From contig BSQZ01000005.1 in NCBI GenBank assembly GCA_033239005.1, forward strand, positions 515,001-579,000: 64,000 nucleotides of DNA. The letters run 5' to 3'. The position numbers and the translations under genes are program-made. Source of the DNA: Lamellibrachia satsuma. Lineage: Eukaryota > Annelida > Polychaeta > Sabellida > Siboglinidae. This document shows positions 1-26,570 of the stretch, one piece after another. Numbering within the stretch: position 1 is the stretch's first letter; every line of letters begins with the position of its first letter. The notes under the pieces were generated by a model. It searched no databases, had not been told where the DNA came from, and saw only the letters and a list, made by a program, of their open reading frames with translations.

Positions 1-185
1 ATCGAGAGCTTCGTTTTGGACATTGAGAAGCTCGCTCGAAAAATTAACCAGCAGTGTCATATTATGACACAATTCTACTAAACATTAGATCGTATATTCG
101 ACGGAAATGAACCAGTACGCTAGGCATGTTGGGACACTGTGAAATCACGAATGAAGTTCCCTCTTATATATGAATGTCTTGGGCT

Positions 186-428
186 TGAATAATGATAATA
201 ATGATAAAGATTATATTGATGATATTGATGATATTGATGATAATGGTGATAATGATAATGATGATAATGATAATAATTATAATAATGATACAAACGATGG
301 TAAAGATGATAACAATACTAAATGTAGTAGTGATAACGATAATGATAATACTAATAATGATAATTATAATAATAATAATAATAATGCTGATGATAATAAT
401 AAAAATAATTATTATTATTATCGTAATC
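186..428. repeat. AT-rich (GATAAT/ATGATA)n tract
   Basis: Imperfect three- and six-base A/T-rich repeats containing regular GAT triplets, directly upstream of the first DPP exon's polypyrimidine/AG acceptor. The all-Ile and Asp/Asn-rich readings in several frames are by-products of the repeat. Confidence 0.85.
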
Positions 429-458
429 ATTATGATACATGCATGCGTTTCGTTTCAG

Positions 459-14499
<14,041 letters not shown>

Positions 14500-15140
14500 C
14501 GTCACCAGGGGATGTGACGTCAGCTGTTGAACCGATCGGGTTATTGCCGGCTACCCGGGAGTAGATAATCAAAATGCGGACGGAGTGCTGGGGAACGACC
14601 CGGGACAGCGGTTGTGATTGTGTATGTGTGTAGCGTACGCCGACTGCTGGTTTGACCAGTAGAGTTGACAGGAGAAGTGAACGTGCCGTTGAGAGGCAAG
14701 TACGTTACTGGCAACTGCGGCCAATATCGTACAGGCCGCTAGAAGTTGTTGTGGTTTGAGAGATGCGAAATAACAGACTATAACACGAAACAAATAAACA
14801 CAACAGTACATGCTCATTAACAACCATGTTCGTCCCATCCAAACGTTCCGCTAAAACAGTTCCGCAGACGAAATAGTCCCCGGATCTTAGTATAATTGTT
14901 TAATAGTTTAATATGCAATGAATACTATAAAATGAATACTAATAAATACTACTGCGGTGACCGTTTATGTGTTAATACCAGTTAATTCTGTTTTCAAGAA
15001 GTGTTATTTAATTGTCAGCCAATAATTGTTAGTACCAACTCATCTCCACGGGTCAGCGTGGGTCAGAGTCGCCGGTCAGCGGCATGTGCGTGATTAAATG
15101 CAATATTTTTCTACGCCACATTCATTAGCATGTCTGATTA
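14500..15140. other. 3' flank of the DPP gene; no gene seen
   Basis: Probable 3' UTR and downstream DNA. No protein-like frame was recognised. Confidence 0.5.
14793..14798 (+). terminator. Candidate poly(A) signal of the DPP gene
   Basis: An AATAAA hexamer 294 bp after the stop codon, the first exact match downstream. Cleavage site and use are inferred only. Confidence 0.35.
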
Positions 15141-15142
15141 CA

Positions 15143-15332
15143 TTGAATGATATAGTTGTGGAACTTATCAACATTGAATGAGATAGTTGTGGAACTTATC
15201 AACATTGAATGAGATAGTTGTGGAACTTATCAATATTGAATGAGATAGATTTAGAACTTATCAACATTGAATGAGATAGTTGTGGAACTTATCAACATTG
15301 AATGAGATAGTTGTGGAACTTATCAACATTTG
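15143..15332. repeat. 32 bp minisatellite, about 6 copies
   Basis: Units contain aatgagatagttgtggaact then tatcaacattg; one copy differs at several bases (tagatttagaac). Confidence 0.9.
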
Positions 15333-15654
15333 GCGATCGTCGTATATTTTGCTACATTCAAATTTAAAAGAAGTTAGGTGGCATTTCATTCAGACTAACT
15401 CTTCATTGTACATATTGAGCAGTTGATGTAAACTCGTTGTATGATAATTAGAATATACGGCCTTATCGATGCGAACTGTTCTGATAAACGCAAGTATGAC
15501 ACATACGTCTAACGTTTATAAATGGAAGGCGGGTTTGATAACGAATGGTCAGGTATTTGGACCTGCTAATACTTGAAACAGTATGGACTGTTGTTGGATA
15601 AATGTTACACAAGAAATACATCTAATCCTACCTAACCTTAAGGAAAAACTGTCT

Positions 15655-15790
15655 ACTGGGTGACGACTGGGTTAGATTGTAAACAGCCAATGGCGTGATC
15701 CAGTCACTATCTGATGAGTGACGACTGGTTAAGATCATATACAACCATTGGCGTGATCCAGTCACTGTATACTGAGTGATAATTGGCTAA
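15655..15790. repeat. ~60 bp tandem repeat, 2.5 diverged copies
   Basis: Units share gtgacgactgg-taagat and ggcgtgatccagtcact. Confidence 0.8.
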
Positions 15791-16188
15791 GATTTTATAA
15801 AATCAGTCACAACGTATACAAGGGTAAAGTGTTTGTCGAAATAATTATACGGAAATATTTTATATGAATGTCGTTCGTATCAAAGTGTACATAGTGAATA
15901 CGATATAACGTTTGCAATTGTACATAGCAGCACATGGTTAATGGATGTTCCAGATTTAGAACGTTTTGTAAACAAAAATAACGTGAGATGTTGTTGGAAG
16001 TCTACCGTTCACCATCGGAGGGAAAGTTTCATCAATAAAATGTACGACAGCCGTCTGTTCCTTGCATCGTTTCTCTCATGGGTAACACATTCTCTGTTTC
16101 ACACGTTTATGCGCAATAGGAAGATTAATAACATTAATTTACCGCTACGTTGTCAAACAGGATGTCAGTACACACGCGGTTACGTGTG

Positions 16189-16267
16189 AACCGGCATACA
16201 CACGCATACACACGCGCGAGCCACACATACACACACGTGGGCACACACGCGCGCGAGCAGACACACA

Positions 16268-16359
<92 letters not shown>

Positions 16360-16390
16360 CGCGCACACAGACACACACGCACACACATAC
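16189..16390. repeat. (CA)n microsatellite with CG interruptions
   Basis: A core of about 90 bp of pure CA (16268-16356) flanked by acacgcg-type imperfect units. Confidence 0.95.
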
Positions 16391-16779
16391 CCAATCTGTA
16401 CGAGATAGTATAGCCTCGAACCAATAGTTACGAGATTTGTTGGCCGATCAATTCATAACAGAAATAACAACGTATCCTTGGAAATATATTGGTATGTAAT
16501 GTTTGTATATAACGACGAATTATTTCACGGGATATCCACTTGGATTGACCACTAGAGGTCAGCACGTTATGGAAGCTCACAAACTAGCAACATAGTACCA
16601 TATACAATCACCAGGTGTCACGGTTTTATTTATCACAACTTGCACGAAGGCATTAGCGTGCCGCAAATCGGGTGCCATTTTGATTGTTGTTGCAATTTGG
16701 AGACCAAATACCTTCCCAAAGTTTGCCAACATTACTTTTGGGATTCAGCACAACCAAACCATCCTAAAACCGTTGTTTA

Positions 16780-17697
16780 CTACAAAATGCTTACAGGGTT
16801 TAAATTGTCTGAAACTGACACTGGTCTATTGACACGATCGATCTTAACACGATATTGCGCAAACACAAGCAACATCGTCTTTCGATGTCCATAAACAACG
16901 CATGTCATGCTTCGCTGCCTGACGTCGAGTTTGGCGACGAGCAGTCGGTGATCGCTGTCCAGTAATGTGTCAGCGTATGACCGAGAGTCCGTTAGTTGAC
17001 TCTTATATAGGCAGATAACGAAATCGATCACGTTGTCGATGGGCTCTATTGAGATGTCGTCATACCACGGCGCTGTCCTTGCCACGTTGTCTTGTGACGG
17101 GGCAGGGTGTTGAACGAGGTGTTGCAAACGAACAGGCCGAGTGCAAAGCCGTTGATGTTCCGTCTGCCGCGTGAGTGTTTTTAAATAAAACCCTCGTCGT
17201 GTGTCCAGTAGCCGAGCTTATTGTTCAAATCGCCAGCGATGGAGAACAGTGATGTGTACCGGGGACGTAAGTCGTGCACGTTCGGAGAGAAACTCATCTT
17301 GTTCCATGCTGCCACGTTGTGTCGTCGGTCCACATAGGTTGATGGTCGTCAACAGGGTGTTGATTGACAGGAACAGTTGAATAACAGCGATTCTGTCTGG
17401 CTCTGACCAGTAACGTACGATTCGATCTTCCAGGTGCGTGGCGATGACAAAGACAAGACCGCAGTACCTTGACTGTGACAGTAAACCAAGGAGCCGGTAG
17501 TCACTTGAGCGCTCCTAGAAGCCGCCGGGGCATTTCGTCTCCTGTAGACAGCATATATCGACGAGTAATCGGCTGAGATCTTCGCTTAGCTGGCCTCGTT
17601 TCGTTGCTGACGAAAGTCCACGGACGTTAAACGTGCCGATGGCGAGACGAGAGGGGACCGTCGAACCATTGCTGTGTCGAATTGATATTTCTTCCAA
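16780..17697 (-). mobile_element. APE-type endonuclease domain of a non-LTR retrotransposon, degraded
   Basis: Minus strand: LAIGTFNVRGLSSATKRGQL, then DICCLQETK near 17530 and LLDSDHRLLVAKLDVR near 16920. These are the N-terminal, catalytic Glu and terminal SDH motifs of exonuclease/endonuclease/phosphatase domains in LINE ORF2. Frameshifts and stops interrupt it. The family differs from the Jockey-like fragment it abuts at about 17700. Confidence 0.8.
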
Positions 17698-17699
17698 AA

Positions 17700-18646
17700 C
17701 ACATATTTGTTAAGCATAACCTCGCTTTTAGGAATCCATGTTGAGATTCATTTAATAATTTATGCCTAACAAGGAAGTCCACCATATGGTCTATAATTAT
17801 CCTTTCTAATAATTAAAAATAAACTCACAGGTCTATAAGGAACCACTCCCTCTTTTAATGACAAGTTTAACACTCTTGTAAGTGGTTTGCTAATTTGGTC
17901 TGTTTCCATTAGTAGTTTTGGAGGAAATCCATCCACTCCCGGTGATTAATTATCCTTCATTGCCTTTATTTTCTTAGCTACCATTTCTGGAGTTAAAATT
18001 AACTGCCCTAAATAGTCTGATTTAGCCTCCTGAAATTGAGCATCTGGAACGGGTAACGAACTAATATCATATCTGGTAAACACTGAACTGAAGTTTCCAT
18101 TTAGGCTTTCCGCCATTAAAAAACCTTGTGATATTATATTTCCAGCATTGTCTTCTGGTGGTCCAACCTTGTCTCGTACGTTCTGTTTACTCCTAATGTA
18201 TGCATAAAAACTCTTGCTGTCATTTTTTATGTGACATGCTAGTTTTTGCTCAGCGCTTCTTTTTGATTTTCTCATTCTAGTCGTACATTAAATGCATTTT
18301 TGTAATTTGTGTAATCTTCTTCCTTTCTTGTACACTTATAAACCCTCCACATAGTTTGTATGCTATTTTTAACTTCTTTTGACAAGTGTTTCTCTCTAGT
18401 ATTCCTTGTTTGTTTCACGGGAAAATTTTTCAATGATACTATCAATTTCATTTTTTAGAATGTTCCATTATTCAATTGCTGTCTTATTCCTCAGTTATGT
18501 TATTCCAATCTAACTTTGCTAAGTATTTTCTCATATTTTTACATTTACCTTTGTGGGAGTTTCTCCTCTATTTATTTTTATTTTTTCTCTCTGGTTTTAT
18601 TTTGATATCAAAATGTATTTGATCATGATCACTGGTACCCAATGGC
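17700..18646 (-). mobile_element. Jockey/CR1-like LINE internal fragment
   Basis: Minus strand: SIQTMWRVYKCTRKEEDYTN, KSFYAYIRSKQNVRDKV, then SPGVDGFPPKLL, the endonuclease-RT linker and start of RT. It aligns along its length with the better copy at 49700-50480 but has stops and a deletion after SLKEGVVP. Confidence 0.85.
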
Positions 18647-19290
18647 GGAGAAGAGGTAAACGAGACATTACTGTTGGTACACGCGAGATATTCTCATGTG
18701 TTTGTGAGTGTTATTTATAACACGATGGGATTAAACGAATACGTATCCCACATTGTCTGTTCCACGGCAACCAATTATTTAACGAAACGTTATGTTTCCG
18801 TTCGGTGTCTTTATACTGGGTGGTGTTGTATTATGACGCTTTTGGTAAAAAGTACTGCAATATAAAGAGTGTTCAGTTGTGCATGTTCTGTGAACACCGC
18901 TTCACGGTCTAGGAACCTGATTGGCTGGAATTTTATATTTGCCGATGCGTCAATCAAACGCTTCGTCAGAGCCGAGTGCGCTGCGGACGGCCACTCGCTA
19001 ACGCGGTGTTTTAATATTGAATTAGTTTTTTTGTAACGCACTCGTTTTGAATTGTTGTTAAACCGTTTTTAGAGTTCGATATGATGTATATATCTTTTAA
19101 CCATTTAAGTAATGCTTATTAAATTGACGGTTACTGTTCATTCTACTGCTCAAATCGATAACATCTTCACCGAATGTGACAAACGCTGTGAAAATAGGCC
19201 TACGCATTCAGCGCCAACAATATAACGCCGAAGCAACTGCGTCGTCTGCGGCCGTTCACAAATGTCGACGCTGACTTATTCATACAAAGC
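18647..19290. other. No gene or repeat recognised
   Basis: Unique-looking DNA. Short open frames on both strands show no domain or family resemblance. Confidence 0.45.
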
Positions 19291-19350
19291 GTACTAACGG
19301 GAGACAGGGGTCAAGGCCAGCGTACTAACGGGAGACGGGGGTCAATGCCA
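19290..19350. repeat. Two copies of a ~36 bp unit
   Basis: Units share cagcgtactaacgggagac and ggggtcaa. Confidence 0.8.
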
Positions 19351-19551
19351 GCGTGCTATTTTTTATGTCGAAACGTGACCACCGCTGCGCCGTGCAGCGC
19401 CGCGCGGGGGACTGTTACGGAACTACTATTATTATTCATCTTGGAAATTCACAACTTGGCGGAAAGCAATTATCTATTGTGAAACCACGGAGCAAAGGTT
19501 TAGCATAATTATTGGAAATAAATGTAAACATGTGTAAACATATTCTGGTGG

Positions 19552-20113
19552 TTATTGCTGTATGCCCTGCTAACGTTGTTACATCGTGTTGTATGCCCTG
19601 CTAACGTTGTTACATCGTGTTGTATGCCCTGATAACGTTGTTACATCGTGTTGTATGCCCTGATAACGTTGTTACATCGTGATGTATGCCCTGCTAACAT
19701 TGTTACATTGGGTTGTATGCCCTGCTAACGTTGTAACGTCGTGTTGCAAGCCCTACTAACGCTGCTACATCGTGTTGCATGCCTTACGAACGTTGTTACA
19801 TCGTGTTGCACGCCTTACTAACGTTATTACGTCGTGTTGTATGCCCTACTAACATTGTTATATCGTGTTGTATGCCCTGCTAACGTTGTTACGTCGTGTT
19901 GCAAGCCCTGCTAACGTTGTTACGTCGTGTTGCAAGCCCTGCTAACGTTGCTACATCGTGTGTATGTACTGCTAACGTTGTTACATCGTGATGTATGCCC
20001 TGCTAACGTTGTTACTTCGTGTTGTATGCCCTGCTAACGTTGTTACTTCGTGTTGTATGCCCTACTAACGTTGATACATCGTGTTGTATGCACAGCTAAC
20101 ATTGTTACGTCGA
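19552..20113. repeat. 31 bp minisatellite, about 18 copies
   Basis: The unit holds gtatgccctgctaacgttgt followed by tacatcgtgtt. Copies vary at many positions (ctgct/ctact/ctgat, acatcg/acgtcg). Confidence 0.95.
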
Positions 20114-20119
20114 TACATT

Positions 20120-20890
20120 TCCCCAATCTAGAAAATTATCAACGTGTTAAAGTACGGGGGAGGCGTGAGAATTAGTACGTTTCATCCGAACAGGTAAATG
20201 TTGACAGTTGTGAACGGTCCCTTACGCGGCCAAGCGGCCTTCGCTAATGGACAATGCGTCGGCATATTCCCCCGTTATTCGTAACTTCGTTGAGCGCATT
20301 ATTCGATCGATGCACCGATGTTAATTGTTACCAAAGGCGCCCTTGACGATTTACAGCCGCGACGGAGTGGTCCAGAAATGGTTCAAATAAGCCCAGAGGA
20401 CGGCACCGGTGTGACGACCATTGTCTGGCCTCTCCATGACACGAGTCTATCTATAACGGCCGATTTCCGATCCGTCGGTGACTATGAGCGGTTCCTGTAT
20501 CCCGTGATGACCATTGCGTGAGACCGTATATCGACCTGACGAATGTGGGGATATCGATAACTCGAAAGCAGCGCCAGCTGCGTCAATCGTTTATTTCTGA
20601 TTCTGACGTTTGTCAGCCAGAAATATAATAATTGCAGCTCGTAGAGAAGGCGATAAGTTGGAGATCGTTATCGTGTGTACACAAAAGGGTACAAGTTAAG
20701 GAATTCTGGGATTTGATTGGATGACAGACTTTGACCTATGTAAGTATCTCACCGACGCGCAGGTAACGGAAGTGTAACCGGAAGTGTAACCCGAAATTTA
20801 ACCGGAAGTGTAACTAGTCTCGCTTATCCGATTATCGTTCGCCATCGTGAACTCGCCGATAAGAGTCTGGCTCCGTAGACCTGGCTTCAC
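20120..20890. other. Unassigned GC-richer stretch
   Basis: Contains an open frame at 20318-20521 (+) of 67 codons with no recognised family, and ccggaagtgtaac repeats at about 20765-20815 that recur in the flanks of the 17 bp array cassettes. Confidence 0.35.
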
Positions 20891-20893
20891 TGT

Positions 20894-21002
20894 TACTGAG
20901 TCCATTTAGGGCGCTACCGCCATCAGCCAATCAGCATTTAGGGCGCTACCGCCATCAGCCAATCAGCATTTAGGACGTTGCCGCCATCAGCCAATCAGCA
21001 TC
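20894..21002. repeat. ~32 bp tandem repeat, 3 copies
   Basis: Units contain atttagggcgctaccgccat followed by cagccaatcagc, which includes an inverted CCAAT-like ccaat in each copy. Confidence 0.9.
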
Positions 21003-21200
21003 GAGGTTCTGCAGCATTACTTTGCGTGATTTAGCTTTTATGTGTGACAGTTGTATCAATATAATCAAAGTTTCAAGTTGATTCGAATTGCATCGTATAA
21101 ACTGATGAAAGATCACTCTTATTTGATGAATTAGCCAAATCCCCGGATGATAGCCGAATTAATATAAGTATACGTGCAGGGTGCGTACATCATTTCCGTC

Positions 21201-22852
21201 ACAACTCTATGAGCCCGGGCTGTGGTGTGTGCGACAAACGGTGGCGCCACTTCCCATGTGACCGGAAGTGATACCGGAATTGTGACCGGAAGTGTAACTG
21301 GAATCTACGGTGAGAAGACGAACGGGAGAGAGCGAGTGGAGGGAGTTGACGAGTGGAGGGAGTTGACGAGTGGAGGGAGTTGACGAGTGGAGGGAGTTGA
21401 AGAGTGGAGGGAGTTGACGAGTGGAGGGAGTTGACGAGTGGAGGGAGATGACGGGTGGAGGGAGTTGATGGGTGGAGGGAGTTGACGAGTGGAGGGAGTT
21501 GACGAGTGGAGGGAGTTGACGAGTGGAGGGAGTTGACGAGTGGAGGGAGTTGACGAGTCGAGATAGTTGACGAGTGGAGGGAGTTGAAGAGTGGAGGGAG
21601 TTGACGAGTGGATGGAGTTGACGAGTGGAGGGAGTTGACGAGTGGAGGGAGATGACGGGTGGAGGGAGTTGATGGGTGGAGGGAGTTGAAGAGTGGATGG
21701 AGTTGACGAGTGGAGGGAGTTGACGAGTGGAGGGGGTTGACGAGTGGAGGGAGTTGAAGAGTGGAGGGAGTTGACCAGTGGAGGGAGTTGACGAGTGGAG
21801 GGAGTTGACGAGTGGAGGGAGTTGACGAGTGGAGGGAGTTGGCGAGTGGAGGGAGTTGACGGGTGGAGGGAGTTGACGAGTGGAGGGAGTTGACGAGTGG
21901 AGGGAGATGACGGGTGGAGGGAGTTGATGGGTGGAGGGAGTTGAAGAGTGGATGGAGTTGACGAGTGGAGGGAGTTGACGAGTGGAGGGAGTTGAAGAGT
22001 GGAGGGAGTTGAAGAGTGGATGGAGTTGACGAGTGGAGGGAGTTGACGAGTGGAGGGAGTTGACGAGTGGAGGGAGTTGACGAGTGGAGGGAGTTGACGA
22101 GTGGAGGGAGTTGACGAGTGGAGGGAGTTGACGAGTGGAGGGAGTTGACGAGTGGAGGGAGTTGAAGAGTGGAGGGAGTTGAAGAGTGGATGGAGTTGAC
22201 GAGTGGAGGGAGTTGACGAGTGGAGGGAGTTGACGAGTGGAGGGAGTTGACGAGTGGAGGGAGTTGACGAGTGGAGGGAGTTGAAGAGTGGAGGGAGTTG
22301 AAGAGTGGATGGAGTTGACGAGTGGAGGGAGTTGACGAGTGGAGGGAGTTGACGAGTGGAGGGAGTTGACGAGTGGAGGGAGATGACGGGTGGAGGGAGT
22401 TGATGGGTGGAGGGAGTTGAAGAGTGGATGGAGTTGACGAGTGGAGGGAGTTGACGAGTGGAGGGAGTTGACGAGTGGAGGGAGTTGACGAGTGGAGGGA
22501 GATGACGGGTGGAGGGAGTTGATGGGTGGAGGGAGTTGAAGAGTGGAGGGAGTTGACGAGTGGAGGGAGTTGACGAGTGGAGGGAGTTGACGAGTGGAGG
22601 GAGTTGGCGAGTGGAGGGAGTTGACGGGTGGAGGGAGTTGACGAGTCGAGGGAGTTGACGAGTGGAGGGAGTTGACGAGTCGAGGGAGTTGACGAGTCGA
22701 GATAGTTGACGAGTCGAGGGAGTTGACGAGTCGAGGGAGTTGACAAACGATCGATGCTTGGACTGGGCAGGTTTTCTATGAATTATGGAGGACAGCGGAG
22801 TAGATGGAAAACCGTGAGGTGGCACCCAGAACGAGGAACAAGACAGAGAGGA
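21201..22852. repeat. 17 bp minisatellite, cassette A (about 83 units plus flanks)
   Basis: Unit gagtggagggagttgac and variants (gggtgg, aagagt, gatgga, gtcgag, gagatga). A 134 bp leader (21201-21334, starting acaactctatgagcccggg) and a trailer (about 22746-22852, containing acaaacgatcgatgcttgga) bracket the array. The unit has no stop codon in any minus-strand frame, hence several 500-codon open frames that are not genes. Confidence 0.97.
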
Positions 22853-25136
22853 ACAACTCTATGAGCCCGGGCTGTGGTGTGTGCGACAAACGGTGGCGCC
22901 ACTTCCCATGTGACCGGAAGTGATACCGGAATTGTGACCGGAAGTGTAACTGGAATCTACGGTGAGAAGACGAACGGGAGAGAGCGAGTGGAGGGAGTTG
23001 ACGAGTGGAGGGAGTTGACGAATGGAGGGAGTTGACGAGTGGAGGGAGTTGAAGAGTGGAGGGAGTTGACGAGTGGAGGGAGTTGACGAGTGGAGGGAGA
23101 TGACGGGTGGAGGGAGTTGATGAGTGGAGGGAGTTGACGAGTGGAGGGAGTTGACGAGTGGAGGGAGTTGACGAGTGGAGGGAGTTGACGAGTGGAGGGA
23201 GTTGACGAGTGGAGGGAGTTGACGAGTGGAGGGAGTTGACGAGTGGAGGGAGTTGACGAGTGGAGGGAGTTGACGAGTGGAGGGAGTTGACGAGTGGAGG
23301 GAGTTGACGAGTGGAGGGAGTTGACGAGTGGAGGGAGTTGACGAGTGGAGGGAGTTGACGAGTGGAGGGAGTTGACGAGTGGATGGAGTTGACGAGTGGA
23401 GGGAGTTGACGAGTGGAGGGAGTTGACGAGTGGAGGGAGTTGACGGGTGGAGGGAGTTGACGAGTGGAGGGAGTTGACGAGTGGAGGGAGTTGACGAGTG
23501 GAGGGAGTTGACGAGTGGAGGGAGTTGACGAGTGGAGGGAGTTGAAGAGTGGAGGGAGTTGACGAGTGGAGGGAGTTGACGAGTGGAGGGAGATGACGGT
23601 GGAGGGAGTTGATGGGTGGAGGGAGTTGACGAGTGGAGGGAGTTGACGAGTGGAGGGAGTTGACGAGTGGAGGGAGTTGACGAGTGGAGGGAGTTGACGA
23701 GTGGAGGGAGTTGACGAGTGGAGGGAGTTGAAGAGTGGAGGGAGTTGACGAGTGGAGGGAGTTGACGAGTGGAGGGAGTTGACGAGTGGAGGGAGTTGAC
23801 GAGTGGAGGGAGTTGACGAGTGGAGGGAGTTGACGAGTGGAGGGAGTTGACGAGTGGAGGGAGTTGACGAGTGGAGGGAGTTGACGAGTGGAGGGAGTTG
23901 ACGAGTGGAGGGAGTTGACGAGTGGAGGGAGTTGACGAGTGGAGGGAGTTGACGAGTGGAGGGAGTTGACGAGTGGAGGGAGTTGACGAGTGGAGGGAGT
24001 TGACGAGTGGAGGGAGTTGACGAGTGGAGGGAGTTGACGAGTGGAGGGAGATGACGGGTGGAGGGAGTTGATGGGTGGAGGGAGTTGAAGAGTGGATGGA
24101 GTTGACGAGTGGAGGGAGTTGACGAGTGGAGGGAGTTGAAGAGTGGAGGGAGTTGAAGAGTGGATGGAGTTGACGAGTGGAGGGAGTTGACGAGTGGAGG
24201 GAGTTGACGAGTGGAGGGAGTTGACGAGTGGAGGGAGTTGACGAGTGGAGGGAGTTGAAGAGTGGAGGGAGTTGACGAGTGGAGGGAGTTGACGAGTGGA
24301 GGGAGTTGACGAGTGGAGGGAGTTGAAGAGTGGAGGGAGTTGAAGAGTGGATGGAGTTGACGAGTGGAGGGAGTTGACGAGTGGAGGGAGTTGACGAGTG
24401 GAGGGAGTTGACGAGTGGAGGGAGTTGAAGAGTGGAGGGAGTTGAAGAGTGGATGGAGTTGACGAGTGGAGGGAGTTGACGAGTGGAGGGAGTTGACGAG
24501 TGGAGGGAGTTGACGAGTGGAGGGAGATGACGGGTGGAGGGAGTTGATGGGTGGAGGGAGTTGAAGAGTGGATGGAGTTGACGAGTGGAGGGAGTTGACG
24601 AGTGGAGGGAGTTGACGAGTGGAGGGAGATGACGAGTGGAGGGAGTTGATGGGTGGAGGGAGTTGAAGAGTGGAGGGAGTTGACGAGTGGAGGGAGTTGA
24701 CGAGTGGAGGGAGTTGACGAGTGGAGGGAGTTGGCGAGTGGAGGGAGTTGACGGGTGGAGGGAGTTGACGAGTCGAGGGAGTTGACGAGTGGAGGGAGTT
24801 GAAGAGTGGAGGGAGTTGACGAGTGGAGGGAGTTGACGAGTCGAGGGAGTTGACGAGTCGAGGGAGTTGACGAGTCGAGGGAGTTGACGAGTCGAGGGAG
24901 TTGACGAGTGGAGGGAGTTGACGAGTCGAGGGAGTTGACGAGTGGAGGGAGTTGACGAGTCGGGGGAGTTGACGAGTCGAGATAGTTGACGAGTCGAGGG
25001 AGTTGACGAGTCGAGGGAGTTGACAAACGATCGATGCTTGGACTGGGCAGGTTTTCTATGAATTATGGAGGACAGCGGAGTAGATGGAAAACCGTGAGGT
25101 GGCACCCAGAACGAGGAACAAGACAGAGAGGAACAA
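22853..25136. repeat. 17 bp minisatellite, cassette B (about 120 units plus flanks)
   Basis: Repeats the leader and trailer of cassette A in the same order and orientation (leader from 22853, trailer about 25026-25136), with a longer internal array. The two cassettes are a tandem segmental duplication. Runs of the variant units occur in the same relative order at both array ends. Confidence 0.97.
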
Positions 25137-25445
25137 GAACGAGGAACACGACAGAGAGGTAGACAGTGAAGATGGATTGCACAAGATCGAAGAAAGTGAT
25201 AGGTAAGCAAGCAATCAGCCAAGCGGATGTGGTTATTACTAATTGCTTAGTAATACTACCGCGCCATAGTGTGTGTTTATACGCAGTACATGAATTACTA
25301 ACTAACGACTCGGTTGTGCGTCAATGGTGCATTGTGACTTTTATTTTGAAACACATGTTACAATACACTGGCAATGACACTCTTCTGTCGAATAGAGAAC
25401 AAGTAAGATGGTAGCAATTATTTGTCCAGTCTTTACGCGTAGTTT

Positions 25446-26070
25446 GCTGTAGGTGAGCAGTAACAGAGTAGGTGAGTAATAACAGAGTAGGTGAGCAGTA
25501 AAATAGTAGGTGAGCAGTAACAGAGTAGGTGAGTAGTAAAAGAGTAAGTGAGTAGTAACAGAGTAGGCTAATAGTAACATAGTAGGTGAGCAGTAACAGA
25601 GTAGGTGAGTAGTAAAAGAGTAGGTGAGCAGTAACAGAGTAGGTGAGCAGTAACAGAGTAGGTGAGCAGTAACAGAGTAGGTGAATAGTAACAGAGTAGG
25701 TGAGCAGTAATAGAGTAGGTGAGCAGTAACAGAGTAGGTGAGTAATAACAGAGTAGGTGAGCAGTAACATAATAGGTGAGCAGTAACAGAGTAGGTGAGT
25801 AGTAAAAGAGTAAGTGAGTAGTAACAGAGTAGGCTAATAGTAACATAGTAGGTGAGCAGTAACAGAGTAGGTGAGTAGTAAAAGAGTAGGTGAGCAGTAA
25901 CAGAGTAGGTGAGCAGTAACAGAGTAGGTGAGCAGTAACAGAGTAGGTGAATAGTAACAGAGTAGGTGAGCAGTAAAAGAGTAGGTGAGCAGTAACAGAG
26001 TAGGTGAGAAGTAACAGAGTAGGTGAGCAGTAACAGAGTAGGTGAGCAGTAACAGAGTAGGTGAGTAGTA
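25446..26070. repeat. 19 bp minisatellite, about 33 copies, with higher-order structure
   Basis: Unit gtgagcagtaacagagtag. The variant run agtaagtgagtag / taggctaatagtaacatag appears at about 25548-25580 and again 266 bp later (14 units), showing a duplicated multi-unit block. Confidence 0.95.
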
Positions 26071-26093
26071 AATTTAAGACAAAAACTTGATTG

Positions 26094-26570
26094 AAGTTTT
26101 TTGTTTGACGAAAAGAATTAAATTTAAAATCTTAACTTGTATTTACCTAATTGCAATATGTTAAAATATATTGTCGTAACTGATTTGCAATAATTTAAAA
26201 TGTTAATTATTAATAATTAATTGCAATATTTATAATAATAATACATTTATTTCCAACATTACATATATGCAGTGTATATACATACATTGTTAATGCAGAA
26301 CATTTCTAGACAATGCTCATTTAAATCATGCATATTTAAAAGATGAACAGTAACAATCATAGTGTGCTATAATATTATGCTAGAAACGGAAAGAATTGAA
26401 GTGTAAACTTATGTGTACTCTCCCCTGTTGTATTGATATGTTATAATATAATGTATGCATATATACATATACGCACATATACATATATATTTACTCTTTT
26501 TTATAGTAATCCCTGATAAAACACATATGATTAATACATAAATATGCCAAAAGCTAATACAGTAAACATG
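26094..26570. other. AT-rich spacer; nothing recognised
   Basis: A/T-rich DNA with short TA and ATA runs and no coding signature. Confidence 0.5.

Noticed and set aside
1..80. Open frame at the left edge as a DPP upstream exon
   Set aside because: Its translation (ending at a stop near 79-81) does not resemble the propeller segment expected before TFVYENN, and no donor was found.
21199..25222. Minus-strand open frames of 500-790 codons (Ser/Thr/Pro/Leu-rich repeats)
   Set aside because: Three frames are open at once because the 17 bp unit contains no stop codon. The translation cycles through all frames of a non-triplet period, so it is satellite DNA and not a mucin-like protein.
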